A stretch of 64,000 nucleotides of DNA from positions 150,713,860 to 150,777,859 of the forward strand of contig OY726557.1 of assembly GCA_963383645.1 (NCBI GenBank), read 5' to 3'. Source of the stretch: Muscardinus avellanarius (taxonomy: Eukaryota > Chordata > Mammalia > Rodentia > Gliridae). Shown one piece after another: positions 21,806 to 32,449 of this stretch. How positions within the stretch are numbered: the first letter of the stretch is position 1; the number at the start of each line of letters is the position of its first letter. Made by a program: the position numbers and the translations under genes. The notes under the pieces were generated by a model that saw nothing but the letters and a program-made list of their open reading frames with translations, made no database searches and was not told where the DNA came from.

Positions 21806-22005
21806 GCCTTGATTGGTGGCACAGTGCTGTAATCCCAGCACTGGGAAGCTAAATCAGGAAGATCTCAGTGTCAAGGCCAGCCTCAGCAACATAGTGAGAC
21901 TCTCAACAACCTAGAAAGACCTTGCTTTAAATGAAAAAATTTAGAAAGGCTAAGGTGTAGCTCAAAGGTAGAATGCCCCTAGGTTCAATATTCAATGCCA
22001 AGAAA
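21806..22005 (+). mobile_element. Dimeric B1-ID SINE
   Basis: Both halves recognisable (ctgtaatcccagcactggga; taaggtgtagctcaaaggta), diverged. Confidence 0.8.
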
Positions 22006-22451
22006 AGACAAAGGAAGGGGGGGGAGGAGGAGAAGGAGGAGATAATTACAAAACTTTCTCCAGAAAGGAATAAAGATTGAATCCACATCAAAAGAAAGTA
22101 AAATAAAAAGAAATTCCTAAACAGTAGCCAGAAGGAAAAGTTGGTAATTTACAAACACGGTAGACTTAAATTATAATCCTAAAACATGCATAATATCTTC
22201 AGATGTCTGAGGATCTATTCATGCTAACCATATATTCAGCAAAAAATAGACTTTTTAAGAATGAATGGTGATGAAAGACATTTTCAGATAAAATGTTAAG
22301 TGTTATGATCAATCAAATGCATTGAAGAACATTTTAAATTAGTAATTGTTCTGTGGACCCCTTTCTACCATGAAAACTCATCTAGACCCTGAAGATCTTT
22401 TGTTTATTGGGTTATGTCTACCAACATTTGCCACAAGAGAAATTAAATTTC

Positions 22452-22622
22452 AGGGTGGGCATGGAGGTCATGCCTGTTATCCCAGCTATCTGGAAGGCTG
22501 AGATGGGAGGATGGAAACTTTGAGGCCAGCCTGGGCAACTTAGCAAGATCTTGTCTCACAAAGAAAAATGAAAAAGGTAAAATGTACCTCAGTGGTACAG
22601 TGCTGGCCTCGCATGCACAATG
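22452..22622 (+). mobile_element. B1-ID SINE with ID middle retained
   Basis: gtgggcatggaggtcatgcc ... tgtacctcagtggtacagtg ctggcctcgcatgcacaa. Confidence 0.75.
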
Positions 22623-22639
22623 TTATCTATGATAAATAT

Positions 22640-22990
22640 CTGAGATAATCAACTTATAAGGAGAAGAGGTTTATTTTGGCTCACAGTTTTGGAGGTTTTG
22701 GTCCATGGTTGGTTGAACCTGTTGCTTTGGGACCCATGAATCTGATGATGCAGCACATCATGGTGGAGAACTTGTGCAGGAGTAAACTATGGAACTCATG
22801 ACATGAAAGCAAGAGAGAGAAAGAAAGAGACCGGGCCACAATTCCCCCAGTAGCGCCATACTTCCTATTAGTCCAACTCCTAAAGGTCCTGCCATCTCCC
22901 AATAGCACTATGGCCAGGGACTCAACTTTTCACACACATGCTTCAGGAGAAGCCTCCAGATTCAGACTAGAGCATTCTCATGAGTTTCTA
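22640..22990. mobile_element. Probable MaLR-type LTR remnant
   Basis: gaggtttattttggctcaca, catcatggtgg and the later ctgccatctcccaatagcac recall mammalian MaLR LTRs. A related piece is at 32450-32790. Family name uncertain. Confidence 0.45.
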
Positions 22991-23074
22991 GCACCTCTCC
23001 AAGCACACAGGCTGGGACCAAGTTCCCAACACATGGACAGATCTGTAAGTAGTAAGGAATGCTGAAATAACTTT

Positions 23075-23076
<2 letters not shown>

Positions 23077-23120
<44 letters not shown>
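23077..23120 (+). repeat. (GT)n microsatellite
   Basis: 22 GT units, abutting the 3' end of an antisense SINE. Confidence 0.95.
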
Positions 23121-23123
<3 letters not shown>

Positions 23124-23318
23124 GCTAGGGATTCAAGGGTTATCCTACCCCTACCTCTGATACATCCCCAGTCCTTTTATTATTTTTATTTTGAAACAGG
23201 GATTTGTTCAGTTCTGAAGGTCTTGCTAAGTTGCCAAGTCTGGCCTTGAATCTATGACCTTCCTGTCTCAACCTTTCAAATACGGGGATTACATGTGTGT
23301 GCTATCACACCCAGCTAC
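23121..23318 (-). mobile_element. Dimeric B1-ID SINE
   Basis: tttgctagggattcaagggt, tacatccccag, gttgccaagtctggccttga, ending atgtgtgtgctatcacaccc. Confidence 0.8.
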
Positions 23319-24606
23319 TATTTTACCCCTCATTCTTAAAAAGTCTTTTTTTTTCCTAAATATATGCTGTTGGTTAATATGATTGGATCCTCAGAATTTT
23401 AAGTATATTGAACATTGTCTTCGGGTTTCAAATTTTATTTTTAAAGAGTCTAATATATTTGTAAATGACCTCTTTTGGCTGGCTAATTTTTTTCTATCTT
23501 ACTTCCTGTAGATGTGAATTCAGTCTTCTGTTCTGCAAAAAGTTTGGTCATTATCACTTTAATGAGGCTTTTATTAATTATTTTTTCTCTTTTCTTTTGG
23601 AGACTCTAATTAAGATTCTATTCCTTCTTCTCATTATCACCTCTGGATATCTTGACCACCCTCATGTTTTCATTTCCTTGTCTCACTCTGCTTCCCTCTG
23701 GATCATTTCTTCATTTCTTTCAGCTGATTTCATTTCATCAACCCATCTACTTTGACATTTTAGCAAATAAGTTTTTATTTCTGTAATTTTTATTTGATTC
23801 ATTTCCAAACCAGAGTGGTAATTACTTATTTTCTCGTTGCTTGCCTAACATTTTAATTCTGCCATTTATTTTTATACCTTAAAATATTTATTATACAGTC
23901 TAGACTTGGTGATTTAAGTATCCAAAGACCTTGTTAGTCTCAACTTGTTATTGCTGTTTCTGATGATGGTCACAGGTGGAGTCTTGTTTCTTGGGCATTA
24001 AGATTGTGAGCTTAATTATTATTTGTATTTTTAAATAATAGCAATATTAATGGCCTAAATCAGAATATTGTGCTTTTCCTTAACAATATTGACTGTTTCT
24101 GTAAAGAAATGAGAGATTTTTTTTTCACTAGGGACTACTTGAATGTCTTTAAAATGTGTGGCAGGAGGCTGAGGTACTATCTCCCTACCTCACAGATAGT
24201 TCGAGATTTAGTATCCCCAATGTCCTTCTGACTTTAGCCTGTGCCCATGAAGAATTTCTCTTTTTCCTTACTTTTTCTTTTCTTGCTAATAATTCATTTT
24301 TTAATCTGATTTCTTGTTCATTCTCTGTGTGCAGCTATGTGGGTGTGCAGGTGTGGGTGTCCACCCACACACAGACACTAGGAAAGCCCCAAAGATTTTC
24401 ATTATCTCCTACAAGCCTGGCAATGAATTGAAAAAAAGAAAACCTAGTAGTTTTATTGACTGTAGTCTTTCCATGGAAAGGCCTTTCAGAATATATCACC
24501 TGCTAAATTGCAGGAAGTGAAGGTGTGGCTTATCTCTTGCTATTGCAAATACCTCAAAAGACAGAGTTCCGGGAAATGACTGGTTGTTCCAAGTCCACAA
24601 GATTGA
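23319..24606. other. Intergenic, AT-rich, no recognised feature
   Basis: Several short frames only; no domain or clear repeat recognised. Confidence 0.4.
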
Positions 24607-24742
24607 TAAATCAGAAAATCTGCTTTGTGACTCATTGTGTGATCTTGGGCAGGTTAGCTGACCTCTTTGAAACTCAAAGGAAAATAGTATCTGCTTCCTA
24701 TGTCTGTTCTGAAGATTATTATAGATGAATCCCCTGGCACTT
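24607..24742 (+). mobile_element. MIR element
   Basis: tgtgatcttgggcaggttag ctgacctctttgaaactcaa followed by the expected decayed 3' part. Confidence 0.7.
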
Positions 24743-24875
24743 GACTGAAGCTTATTTCTTCCCGTTCTACTTACCCTTGACCCAGAATCCCCTTGTTTTT
24801 CTGCTGTCTTTCTCAACAAGTATATTCGCACCCTAGGAACCACTCTGGCTTGCAGCAAATGTGGAATATCACATG

Positions 24876-25013
24876 GTTTGCAGGTTCGAAGCCAGCCTCG
24901 TGTGCTGGCTTAGGAGACCCTGTTTCCAAATAAAAATGTAAAAATAGGTCTGGGAGTGTAGCCCGGAGGTAGAAGGGCTTCCAGGAACCCCAGTACCACC
25001 AAAAAAAAAAAAA
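24876..25013 (+). mobile_element. Young B1-ID SINE, 5' part replaced
   Basis: Begins inside the B1 half at gcaggttcgaagccagcctc and is complete to the A-tail. Flanking repeat ttctcaacaag lies at about 24809 and 25021, so 24820-24875 appears to be part of the insertion yet is not SINE sequence. Confidence 0.8.
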
Positions 25014-25019
25014 ATTTTT

Positions 25020-26165
25020 TTTCTCAACAAGATCCCAAAGGTACAACAAATTAAAAGGCAAATCAATATGTGGGATTGCATTAAACTGAAGAGCTTCTGT
25101 TCAGCAAAAGAAACTATCAAGAACCTCATTCGAGAACGAACAGAATGGGAGATTTTTGCCAACTACTCCTCTGATAGAGAACTAATATCTAGAATATAGA
25201 GAAAACTCAAGAAACTTAGCACTAAGAAAACAAATAAACCAATAAAAAAATGGGCAAGTGAACTAAATAGACACTTCACAAAGGAAGAAATTCAAATGGC
25301 CAATAAATGCATGAAAAAATGCTCGACATCATTAGCAGTCAGAGAGATGCAAATCAAAACTACCCTGAGATCCCACCTAACTCCAACTAGAATGGCAATC
25401 ATTCAAAACACAAAGAACAACAAATGCTGGCGAGGATGTGGAAAAGTGGGAACTTTAATACATTGTTGGTGGGATTGCAAATTAGTGCAACCACTTTGGA
25501 AAACAGTACAGAGGATCCTCAGAAGAAGGGGAAAAAACTTACCATATGATCCAGCAATACTTCTCTTGAGTATCTACCCAAAAGAAAGGAAACCAAACTA
25601 TAAACTATATAATTCATGTGTATCTATGTTCACAGCTGTACAGTTCACCATTGCCAAACTATGAAACCAGCCAAGATTACCATCAACAGATGAATGGATT
25701 ACAAAACTATGGGATATGTATACAATGGAATTTTACTCAACCATAAATAAAAGCACAATTACTTCATTTACATGGAAATGGATGGAACTGGAGGACATTA
25801 TGCTAAGTGAGATTAGTCAGTCACAAAAAATAAGAAATCGAATGCTCTCCCTAATATGTGAAAGCTGGGGAGAAAATGGGTCATAGGAGGAACTCTAGAT
25901 GAAGAAACATAGTCTATAGATGAGCAAATAAGGTGACCTAACTGAGGGTATGGGAGGAGGGGGGAGGGAAAATCTCTAATGCACATGATGTACTTTAACA
26001 AACATATCAATATCAATCACTAAACCAAACATGAGAAGGAGGGAGGGGGAGGAAATGGGGTGGGAACTGGGTAAGGGCTAATTGGGTGATGTGTGCATGT
26101 ATGTCTCCACCATCTTGCATCCCATTAAGATGTATGAATACAATGCACCAATTAAAAAGTTTTTA
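25020..26165 (+). mobile_element. LINE-1, 5'-truncated, with 3' UTR
   Basis: Contains the end of ORF2 and a 3' UTR with a G-rich tract near 25955-26060 and the terminus gatgtatgaatacaatgcac. Better preserved than the L1 at 17-21 kb. Confidence 0.9.
25296..25664 (+). pseudogene. L1 ORF2 C-terminal cysteine-rich region
   Basis: 122-residue frame containing [20 protein letters not shown], the conserved C-terminal Cys motif of L1 ORF2p. Truncated and without RT or endonuclease. Confidence 0.88.
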
Positions 26166-26187
26166 AAAAAGAATAAAGAAAATAACT

Positions 26188-26362
26188 AATGCCTCTAATC
26201 CCAGTGCTTGGGAGGCTGAGACAGGAGGACTGTAAGTTTTAGGCCAGCCTCAGCAACTTACCAAAACCCTCATCAAGTTAGCAGATCCTCTTTCAAAGTA
26301 AAAAAAAAAAGTGGCTGATGATGTATCTCAGAGGTAGAATGTTCCTTGGTTCAATCCCCAAT

Positions 26363-26365
<3 letters not shown>
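26188..26365 (+). mobile_element. B1-ID SINE
   Basis: tctaatcccagtgcttggga through gttcaatccccaataaaac. Confidence 0.8.

Positions 26366-26414
<49 letters not shown>
26366..26414 (+). repeat. (CA)n microsatellite
   Basis: About 24 CA units grown from the tail of the preceding SINE. Confidence 0.95.
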
Positions 26415-26416
<2 letters not shown>

Positions 26417-26802
26417 GAAGAGAACTGTTGTCACAGAGCTGGAAAGCACAGATAGTAGGATTCTAGCTGAAGGCTATTTAATCCTAAAATATATACTCCT
26501 TCTACTATACTTTAATTCTTTAGTCTGATAATCTTTCACCTAACAAGGAGTACATTTTGGCACTGTTTGGCCTAATTCGTAGGCACAAAATGACATGGCT
26601 AATAAATCATCACCATCAAAAGCCCCGTCCCCCTTCATACTTCCTGGAGCAGCCATGTTCCCAGAAAGTCCCATTAAGGGAGATATATACCTAAATGTGG
26701 CTTAAAGAGAAGTTTTTCCACTCACACTCTAAATTCATGACTTTGAATAGTATGTTTTCTTCTTTATAATTAAATAAAATAGGCTTTCAAAAAGAAAAGA
26801 AA

Positions 26803-26988
26803 GGCCAGGCGTGATGGTGCACGCTTGTAATCCCCGCGCTTGGGAGGCAGAGACAGGAGGATCGCGCAGGTTCGAAGCCAGCCGCGTGCGCTGGCTTAGG
26901 AGACCCTGTTTCCAAATAAAAATGTAAAAATAGGTCTGGGAGTGTAGCCCGGAGGTAGAAGGGCTTCCAGGAACCCCAGTACCACCAA
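26803..26988 (+). mobile_element. Young B1-ID SINE
   Basis: ggccaggcgtgatggtgcac, ggcttaggagaccctgtttc, ggtctgggagtgtagcccgg. Very close to the copy at 18380. Confidence 0.92.
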
Positions 26989-27073
26989 AAGAAAAGAAAA
27001 GGAAAGAAAAGAAAAGAAAGAAAAGAAAAGAAAAGAAAAGAAAAGAAAAGAAAAGAAAAGAAAAGAAAAGACA
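26989..27073 (+). repeat. (AAAAG)n tail expansion
   Basis: About 16 AAAAG units forming the tail of the SINE at 26803. Confidence 0.93.
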
Positions 27074-27660
27074 AGACTTAAAAAAAAGGATTGTGAAATC
27101 CGAATACGCAGGTACTGGATTGTGTGTGTTTGCTCAGATCCTTAGTGTCAGATTTTGTTGAAAACCACTTAGGAATTCATGGCCAGCAAGATGCTGCTGA
27201 TTTTTCCCAGACATGGGAAATTGAACAGCCTTTTCCACTGAGGAGGCTTGGTACGCCATTGAGTGTCAGTGACACATAGTGACTACTCATAGATTTGTGT
27301 CCTAACTGGGTCACATCTGGAAGTGGAAGACAACGGGCAGGAAGGATGGACTTATAAACAGGGGAATGAGGTCAGAAGGGCAGAACATGACGAGAGGTGC
27401 CCCAAAGCCCATGACTAATTATCAGACGCCGGGTTAAGAGATGTATCCAGGGCTCAGTCTTTAAGAATGTGAAAATTAACATAAAATTTATGAGCAAGGT
27501 TAAGTCCAGTCTAAGGGAATATTATTAACACATAAAATGAAGGGTTGAGAATAGTCTAGGACACAGTAAATTCTTATGTTTGTTTGTTCTGAAATTTTTG
27601 TTTGTTTTTGTTTAGATGTTATTATTGTAATTGGTTAGTTTGGCTTGATTTTATGTTTAT

Positions 27661-27856
27661 ATACTGAAGATTGAACCCAGAGACATTCTACCTCTGAACC
27701 ACAGCCCCAGCCCTATTTTATTTTATATTTTGAAACAGAGCCATACTATGTTCATGAGGGTCTCACCAAATTGCTGAGGCTGGCCTTAAACCTGTGAACC
27801 TCTTATCTCAATTTCCCAAGTACTGGAATTAAAGGCATATCACTGTACTCACGAGC
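27661..27856 (-). mobile_element. Dimeric B1-ID SINE
   Basis: gattgaacccagagacattc ... ctgaggctggccttaaacct ... antisense. Confidence 0.8.
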
Positions 27857-27890
27857 TTTATTCTTGTTTGTTTGTTTGTTTGTTTGTTTT

Positions 27891-28053
27891 TGCCATACTG
27901 GGGATGAAACCCAGGGGATTTCTACCTCCAAGTTACACCCCCAGCCCTATTTTTTATTCTTTATTTGAGTTGCTGAGGCTGGCTGTGAACCTGTGATTCT
28001 CCTGCTCAGCCTCCCAAGTATTGAAATTACAAGCATGTGCCACCATGCCCGGC
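27891..28053 (-). mobile_element. Dimeric B1-ID SINE with (GTTT)n tail
   Basis: (GTTT)n at 27864-27890, then gccatactggggatgaaacc and B1 half ending ccaccatgcccggc. Confidence 0.82.
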
Positions 28054-28074
28054 TTTTATTCTGGTTTTGATTGG

Positions 28075-28185
28075 ACAATATTGTACCAACTCTATTACTT
28101 ACTGTCCATGTGGGCTTAAATTAATATTTTAACTCTTTCTGTGTATCAGTTTCTTCACCTGTGAAATAGAGATGCTAATAATTGC
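28075..28185 (+). mobile_element. MIR, left part, split by provirus
   Basis: tgtatcagtttcttcacctg tgaaatagagatgctaataa is the MIR core. The rest resumes at 31111 after the provirus. Confidence 0.75.
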
Positions 28186-28491
28186 TGTGGTGAGCCGCCA
28201 TTGAAAGATGGCGCTGGCTTCCTGCCTCTGAGCTTGATTAGGCACATGGCTGTGCAGGAAGCAACTCCATATTTGGAGGCTAGGGTTGCGTAACACATGA
28301 CGTGGTGGTGACCTGACCAGCGTGAGCCAGTGAGTGAATGAGATGTGGCAAGAAGTGATTGGGTGAGTTAATGTTTATAATGCCCTGCGCGAGGCAGATC
28401 TTCGCCATTCCGCCATTACGAGTATCCTGAATAAACGGCTTGCAAGAAGAGCTTCGTGTCGTGTCTTAATCGCTGGTCGAGGGACGCGACA
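28186..28491 (+). mobile_element. 5' LTR of ERV2-type provirus
   Basis: 306 bp from TGTGGTGAGCC to GGGACGCGACA, TG...CA ends. Carries a tgacgtggtg CRE-like motif and an AATAAA near its 3' part. Differs from the 3' LTR at one position by eye (ctgaccagcg versus ctgacgagcg). Confidence 0.95.
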
Positions 28492-28493
28492 AC

Positions 28494-28511
28494 TGGTGGC
28501 CCGTACGGGGA
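28494..28511 (+). promoter_or_regulatory. Putative retroviral primer-binding site
   Basis: TGGTGGCCCGTACGGGGA, two bases after the LTR end and starting TGG as a site for a tRNA 3' CCA must. I cannot assign the primer tRNA; it is not a clean match to Lys or Phe sites. Confidence 0.55.
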
Positions 28512-28649
28512 AAAAACAGCTCCCGTGCGTGAAGCTCAGAACTTGCTGTCGTCAGGGAAGGTGCACCGGTAAGTCCCCTGGTAAGTTGGGGGGTCCGCGA
28601 AAAATGCGGGTAACCGCTCTCACCTGTGGATAAGGGGAGAGCAAATCCA

Positions 28650-29037
28650 GTAGAGCTGCGATCAAAGCAGACGGGAAAGTGACAGTAGAGCTGCGATCAA
28701 AGCAGACGGGAAAGTGACAGTAGAGCTGCGATCAAAGCAGACGCGGGAAAGTGGAAGTAGAGCCGCGGTCAAGCAGACGCGGGAAAGTAAAAGTAGAGCT
28801 GCGGTCAAAGCAGACGCGGGAAAGTAAAAGTAGAGCTGCGATCAAAGCAGACGCGGGAAAGTAAAAGTAGAGCTGCGGTCAAGCAGACGCGGGAAAGTGA
28901 AAAGTGGAGTTGCGGTTAAAGCAGACGCCGGAAAGTGAAAGTGGAGTTGCGGTCAAGCAGACGCGAAAAAGTGAAAGTGGAATTGCGGTTAAAGCAGTCG
29001 CGGGAACGTGAAGGTAGAGCCGCGATCAAAGCGGACC
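28650..29037 (+). repeat. Tandem repeat array in the proviral leader
   Basis: About 11 units of 35-38 bp, each beginning gtagagctgcgatcaaagca or a close variant, ending gggaaagt plus a few A/G. The first three are nearly identical; later ones drift (gtggagttgcggt). It sits between the primer-binding region and gag. Confidence 0.95.
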
Positions 29038-29070
29038 ATTTTTGAATTTCATTTTGAGCTTAGTTTTGGG

Positions 29071-29946
29071 ATGGGGGCTTCACAGTCTCATCCAATTTTT
29101 TTGGCTCTCCAGGAGCTACCTTATTCTAGAAGTTTAGAATTTAGAGAGTCTACTTTAGAGAAATTTTTAAATGATTGTGACAGAGCTGCTCCATGGTTTG
29201 CTGTCTCAGGTAACCTGACAGTTCCTAGTTGGGAAAAGCTTGGTCGAGATCTTAAATATGCCAAGCAACAGGGAAGCCTTAATCCCTGTGTTCTACCTAT
29301 TTGGAAATTGGTCAGAGGTTGTTTAGAAGATCAAAAATATGATGATGCTATTAAGGAAGGGCAAACCGCCCTGGAGTTACTCAAAGAACAGAAATCTAAA
29401 AAGCATAAGTCAGAACGGGCAGTTAGTGAAGCAAAGGAACCTGTCCGTTCCTCACTCTATCCGAATTTGTCTGAATTTAAAGGGCCAGACTCCTCTTCTG
29501 ATTCTTCTGATGAAGAAAAGGGTTCGTTAAAGAAACAAATGGCCTGTGTGTCAATTCATTCAGCCTCGAAAAAATCTCGTTTGCCTAAATTAGATCCGGA
29601 CTTTCCTATGCCCTCAGGTTTACAAGATCCTCCTCCTGGGCCACCGCCATCCTTACCATCCTCCACTCAGGGATCTCATAATTCCTTTTGCCCTCAAGTT
29701 TGGTCACGTGTTAGAACTGAGCTCCCGTTGGCCTTTCCTATTTTTCAAGATACACAGGGTGCTTGTTTTTATGAACCCCTTGATTTTAAGGTCATTAAGG
29801 CATTAGCAGAATCAGTTCGCATGTATGGGGTCACAGCTTCCTTTACATTAGCCCAAGTGGAAGCTCTGGCTAGAAACTGCATGACGCCAGGGGACTGGAA
29901 TGGATTAACACGAGCGTGCCTCACCCCTGGACAATTTTTGGAATAG
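29071..29946 (+). pseudogene. Retroviral gag remnant (matrix to early capsid)
   Basis: Open for 291 codons from the ATG at 29071, the likely start because it begins Met-Gly, the N-myristoylation context of Gag. The matrix-like N-terminal domain is followed by an acidic Ser/Asp/Glu stretch, then a Pro-rich stretch (PPPGPPPSLPSS) and capsid-like sequence. An in-frame TAG at 29944 stops it, but the same frame stays gag-like to about 30160, where the deletion junction lies. The frame is open upstream to 29008 through the tandem repeat. It resembles betaretroviral Gag; no nucleocapsid remains. Confidence 0.85.
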
Positions 29947-30167
29947 AAGGCCTTTAACATAGAATATGCCTCTGATCAGGCTGCTGCTAATGCTCTTGCT
30001 GGAAATCCTCAATGGGATCGAGATATGATTTTAGGACAAGGGCTACATGCCCAAAACCAAACCCGACTTCCTTTGGAAGTTTATAATCAAATAAATTTTT
30101 GTGCTATTAGAGCATGGAAATCCCTTAGGAGCTCAGGGGAATCTGCTGGTAATCTAACCAAAATTAA

Positions 30168-30623
30168 GAACAAGTTGAGGTATTACGGCAGCTTGCACAG
30201 CTTGGATGTGAATGGAGATATCCTGGTCTCTGTGTTACCAGCGTTCAATACAAAAACTTTACAAAAGCCGCTAACCTGTCTCGGGAGTTGTCAATTTATC
30301 TTTTAGGCAACTGGACGGGAGAATTTGAAACCCAACTAGAGAGATTACGCACTGCCGTGGTCACCGTCAACTCGACTCGTGTGGACATCAGTTTGGCCGA
30401 AGGACTGTCATCTTGGATAACTCATGCCATGAATCATCTAAAGGAATGGGCTGGATTGGGGGCCTTGATGGGATTATTGGTTGTGGCTGTGTTGTTTTGT
30501 GTCTGGTGCATTGCTCGTCTTCGCCAAAGTTTTAATCATAATACAGCCATGTTTATACAGGCCTGTGTGGCTATCGAGGCAGGACAATCACCCCAATCCT
30601 GGCTCGTGGCAGCTAAGGCATAA
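30168..30623 (+). pseudogene. Retroviral env remnant (transmembrane subunit C-terminus)
   Basis: Open frame from about 30168 to the TAA at 30621, without its own start near the junction. It shows N-glycosylation sequons, a helical ectodomain part, one strongly hydrophobic membrane span (GLLVVAVLFCVWCIA, about 30474-30518) and a cytoplasmic tail of about 35 residues. It is in a different frame from gag. No surface subunit, fusion peptide or signal peptide remains. Confidence 0.82.
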
Positions 30624-30804
30624 TGGCTCAGGTTGCAAGGCAAAGCACTGCAGCTGAGGGCACAAGTTTGGTCCTCAGGAAGAGTACGCTTGACTGCACA
30701 CGGGTTAGGCACCCAAGTACCCGTCCCTAGAAAAAGGTGCCAGTGATTAATAGGGGTCGAACCTCTGCTCTTACCTGTTGCCTATAAAAACAAAAAGGGG
30801 GAAT

Positions 30805-31110
30805 TGTGGTGAGCCGCCATTGAAAGATGGCGCTGGCTTCCTGCCTCTGAGCTTGATTAGGCACATGGCTGTGCAGGAAGCAACTCCATATTTGGAGGCT
30901 AGGGTTGCGTAACACATGACGTGGTGGTGACCTGACGAGCGTGAGCCAGTGAGTGAATGAGATGTGGCAAGAAGTGATTGGGTGAGTTAATGTTTATAAT
31001 GCCCTGCGCGAGGCAGATCTTCGCCATTCCGCCATTACGAGTATCCTGAATAAACGGCTTGCAAGAAGAGCTTCGTGTCGTGTCTTAATCGCTGGTCGAG
31101 GGACGCGACA
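30805..31110 (+). mobile_element. 3' LTR of ERV2-type provirus
   Basis: 306 bp, preceded by a purine-rich tract and followed by the target duplication aattgc. One mismatch to the 5' LTR seen by eye. Confidence 0.95.
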
Positions 31111-31190
31111 AATTGCCTTACAATGTAGGTGTAAATATTAGATGCAATTCAATGTGTTGGGCACATAGTAGGTGATCAATGTATGTTGGT
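31111..31190 (+). mobile_element. MIR, right part, after provirus
   Basis: gtgttgggcacatagtaggt gatcaatgtatgttgg continues the MIR interrupted at 28185. Confidence 0.75.
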
Positions 31191-31211
31191 TTCCTCCTTT
31201 CTTAGAGGAAA

Positions 31212-31395
31212 TTTATAAATAATACTTGAGAGGCTGAGAAAGGAGGATCGTAGGTTTGCAGGTAGCCTCAGCCATTTAGCAAGGTCATCTGATCGAAACC
31301 ACATTTTAAAATTAAAATGAAATAAGGCTTGGAGTGTAGCTTAGAGGTAGAGTACCCCTGGGTTCAATCCCCATTACTACACACACACAAATAAA
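31212..31395 (+). mobile_element. B1-ID SINE, 5' truncated
   Basis: acttgagaggctgagaaagg ... cttggagtgtagcttagagg ... (CA) tail. Confidence 0.8.
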
Positions 31396-31501
31396 AAATT
31401 ATGGACATGTGTATGCTTGTATGATCACAGTATATTCTCTTTCTTGAGAAGACTTGGTCATTTATTACCTAAAACTACATAAAATCTCAAAAGTTGAGAA
31501 C

Positions 31502-31714
31502 CAGCCTGGTGTGGTGGCAACACACTTTTAATCTCAATACTTGAGATACTGAGACAGAAGTATCACAGGTTCAAGGCCAACCTCAGCAACTTTGTGATGC
31601 CCTCTGCAACTTAGTGAGACTCTGTTTTACTAAGCCCTATAAAAATAGGGTTGGGGGTGTAGCTCAGAAATATAATGCCCCTGAATTCAATCCCCAGTAC
31701 CTCAAAAAAAAATT
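31502..31714 (+). mobile_element. Dimeric B1-ID SINE
   Basis: agcctggtgtggtggcaaca ... gggttgggggtgtagctcag ... A-tail. Confidence 0.85.
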
Positions 31715-31756
31715 TCAGAGCCCTAGTAAATTTATTCCCAAACTATGGTTGGTTTG

Positions 31757-31940
31757 TTTGTTGGGTGTTGGGGTTTGAACTCAGGGGTACTTTACCTCCA
31801 AGCTAAATCCCAACCTATTTAAATGTTTTTATTTTGAAACAATGTTTTGTTAAATTGCTGAGGCTGGCCTTGAATCTGTGATCCTCCTTCCTCAGTTTAC
31901 TAAGTACTGGGATTACAAGCATTTGCCACTATGCCCAGCC
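31757..31940 (-). mobile_element. Dimeric B1-ID SINE
   Basis: ggggtttgaactcaggggta ... ctgaggctggccttgaatct ... antisense. Confidence 0.82.
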
Positions 31941-32449
31941 CAAAGTATGGTTTTCATGAAGAATAGGTTGGTTCACCAACACCAGTTTGGTGGAGCTGTG
32001 TGAGTTAGTTTTGCCTTGGTATATATCCAACCCTCATTTTAGCTGTTACCACAACTCAAACTTTCATTCTGTCATTTTTACATAATGTGGTCCATCCAAA
32101 GGCAGTGACAACATTAACAATGTCGTGACTCAATAAGATGAAGTGCAGTGCCCTCAGAGCAGTGACAAAGCATCCCTAGGACCACTGCCACACATCTGTC
32201 AGAGCAAAGAGCATTACTGACTGCAGTACTTGCGAGTACACACAAATTTAATCCCTAGAATAAAGCACTTATGAATTATATAGTTTAAATTAAAAGTATG
32301 TGGTTATTCAGTCAAGAGACTACCCTAGACTTTTATCTATTATACAAGTGCAAAAGCTACACAATGAAGAGATTTTCCCAGTGAGAGACTGATGGACAAA
32401 TAGACAATGCCTAGGGAGTATATAAAAGTAAAAATTGATCCTTGTTTCA

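Larger units (their letters stand above)
28186..31110 (+). mobile_element. Young, internally deleted ERV2-type endogenous retrovirus
   Basis: 2925 bp with two 306-bp LTRs and the 6-bp target duplication aattgc (28180-28185 and 31111-31116), inserted inside a MIR. The order is 5' LTR, primer-binding region just after it, tandem-repeat leader, gag matrix and part of capsid, a deletion, the end of env transmembrane, a purine tract (aaaaagggggaat before 30805), 3' LTR. Protease, polymerase and most of env are missing, so it cannot make its own enzymes. ERV2 assignment rests on the 6-bp duplication, the LTR size and betaretrovirus-like gag; it is inference, not a database match. Confidence 0.92.

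Noticed and set aside
28650..29037. Regular repeats that could suggest a CRISPR array
   Set aside because: Units are head-to-tail with no unique spacers, lie inside a provirus leader, and the genome is mammalian.
28186..31110. Intact or infectious retrovirus
   Set aside because: Protease, polymerase, nucleocapsid and most of env are absent and gag has an in-frame stop.
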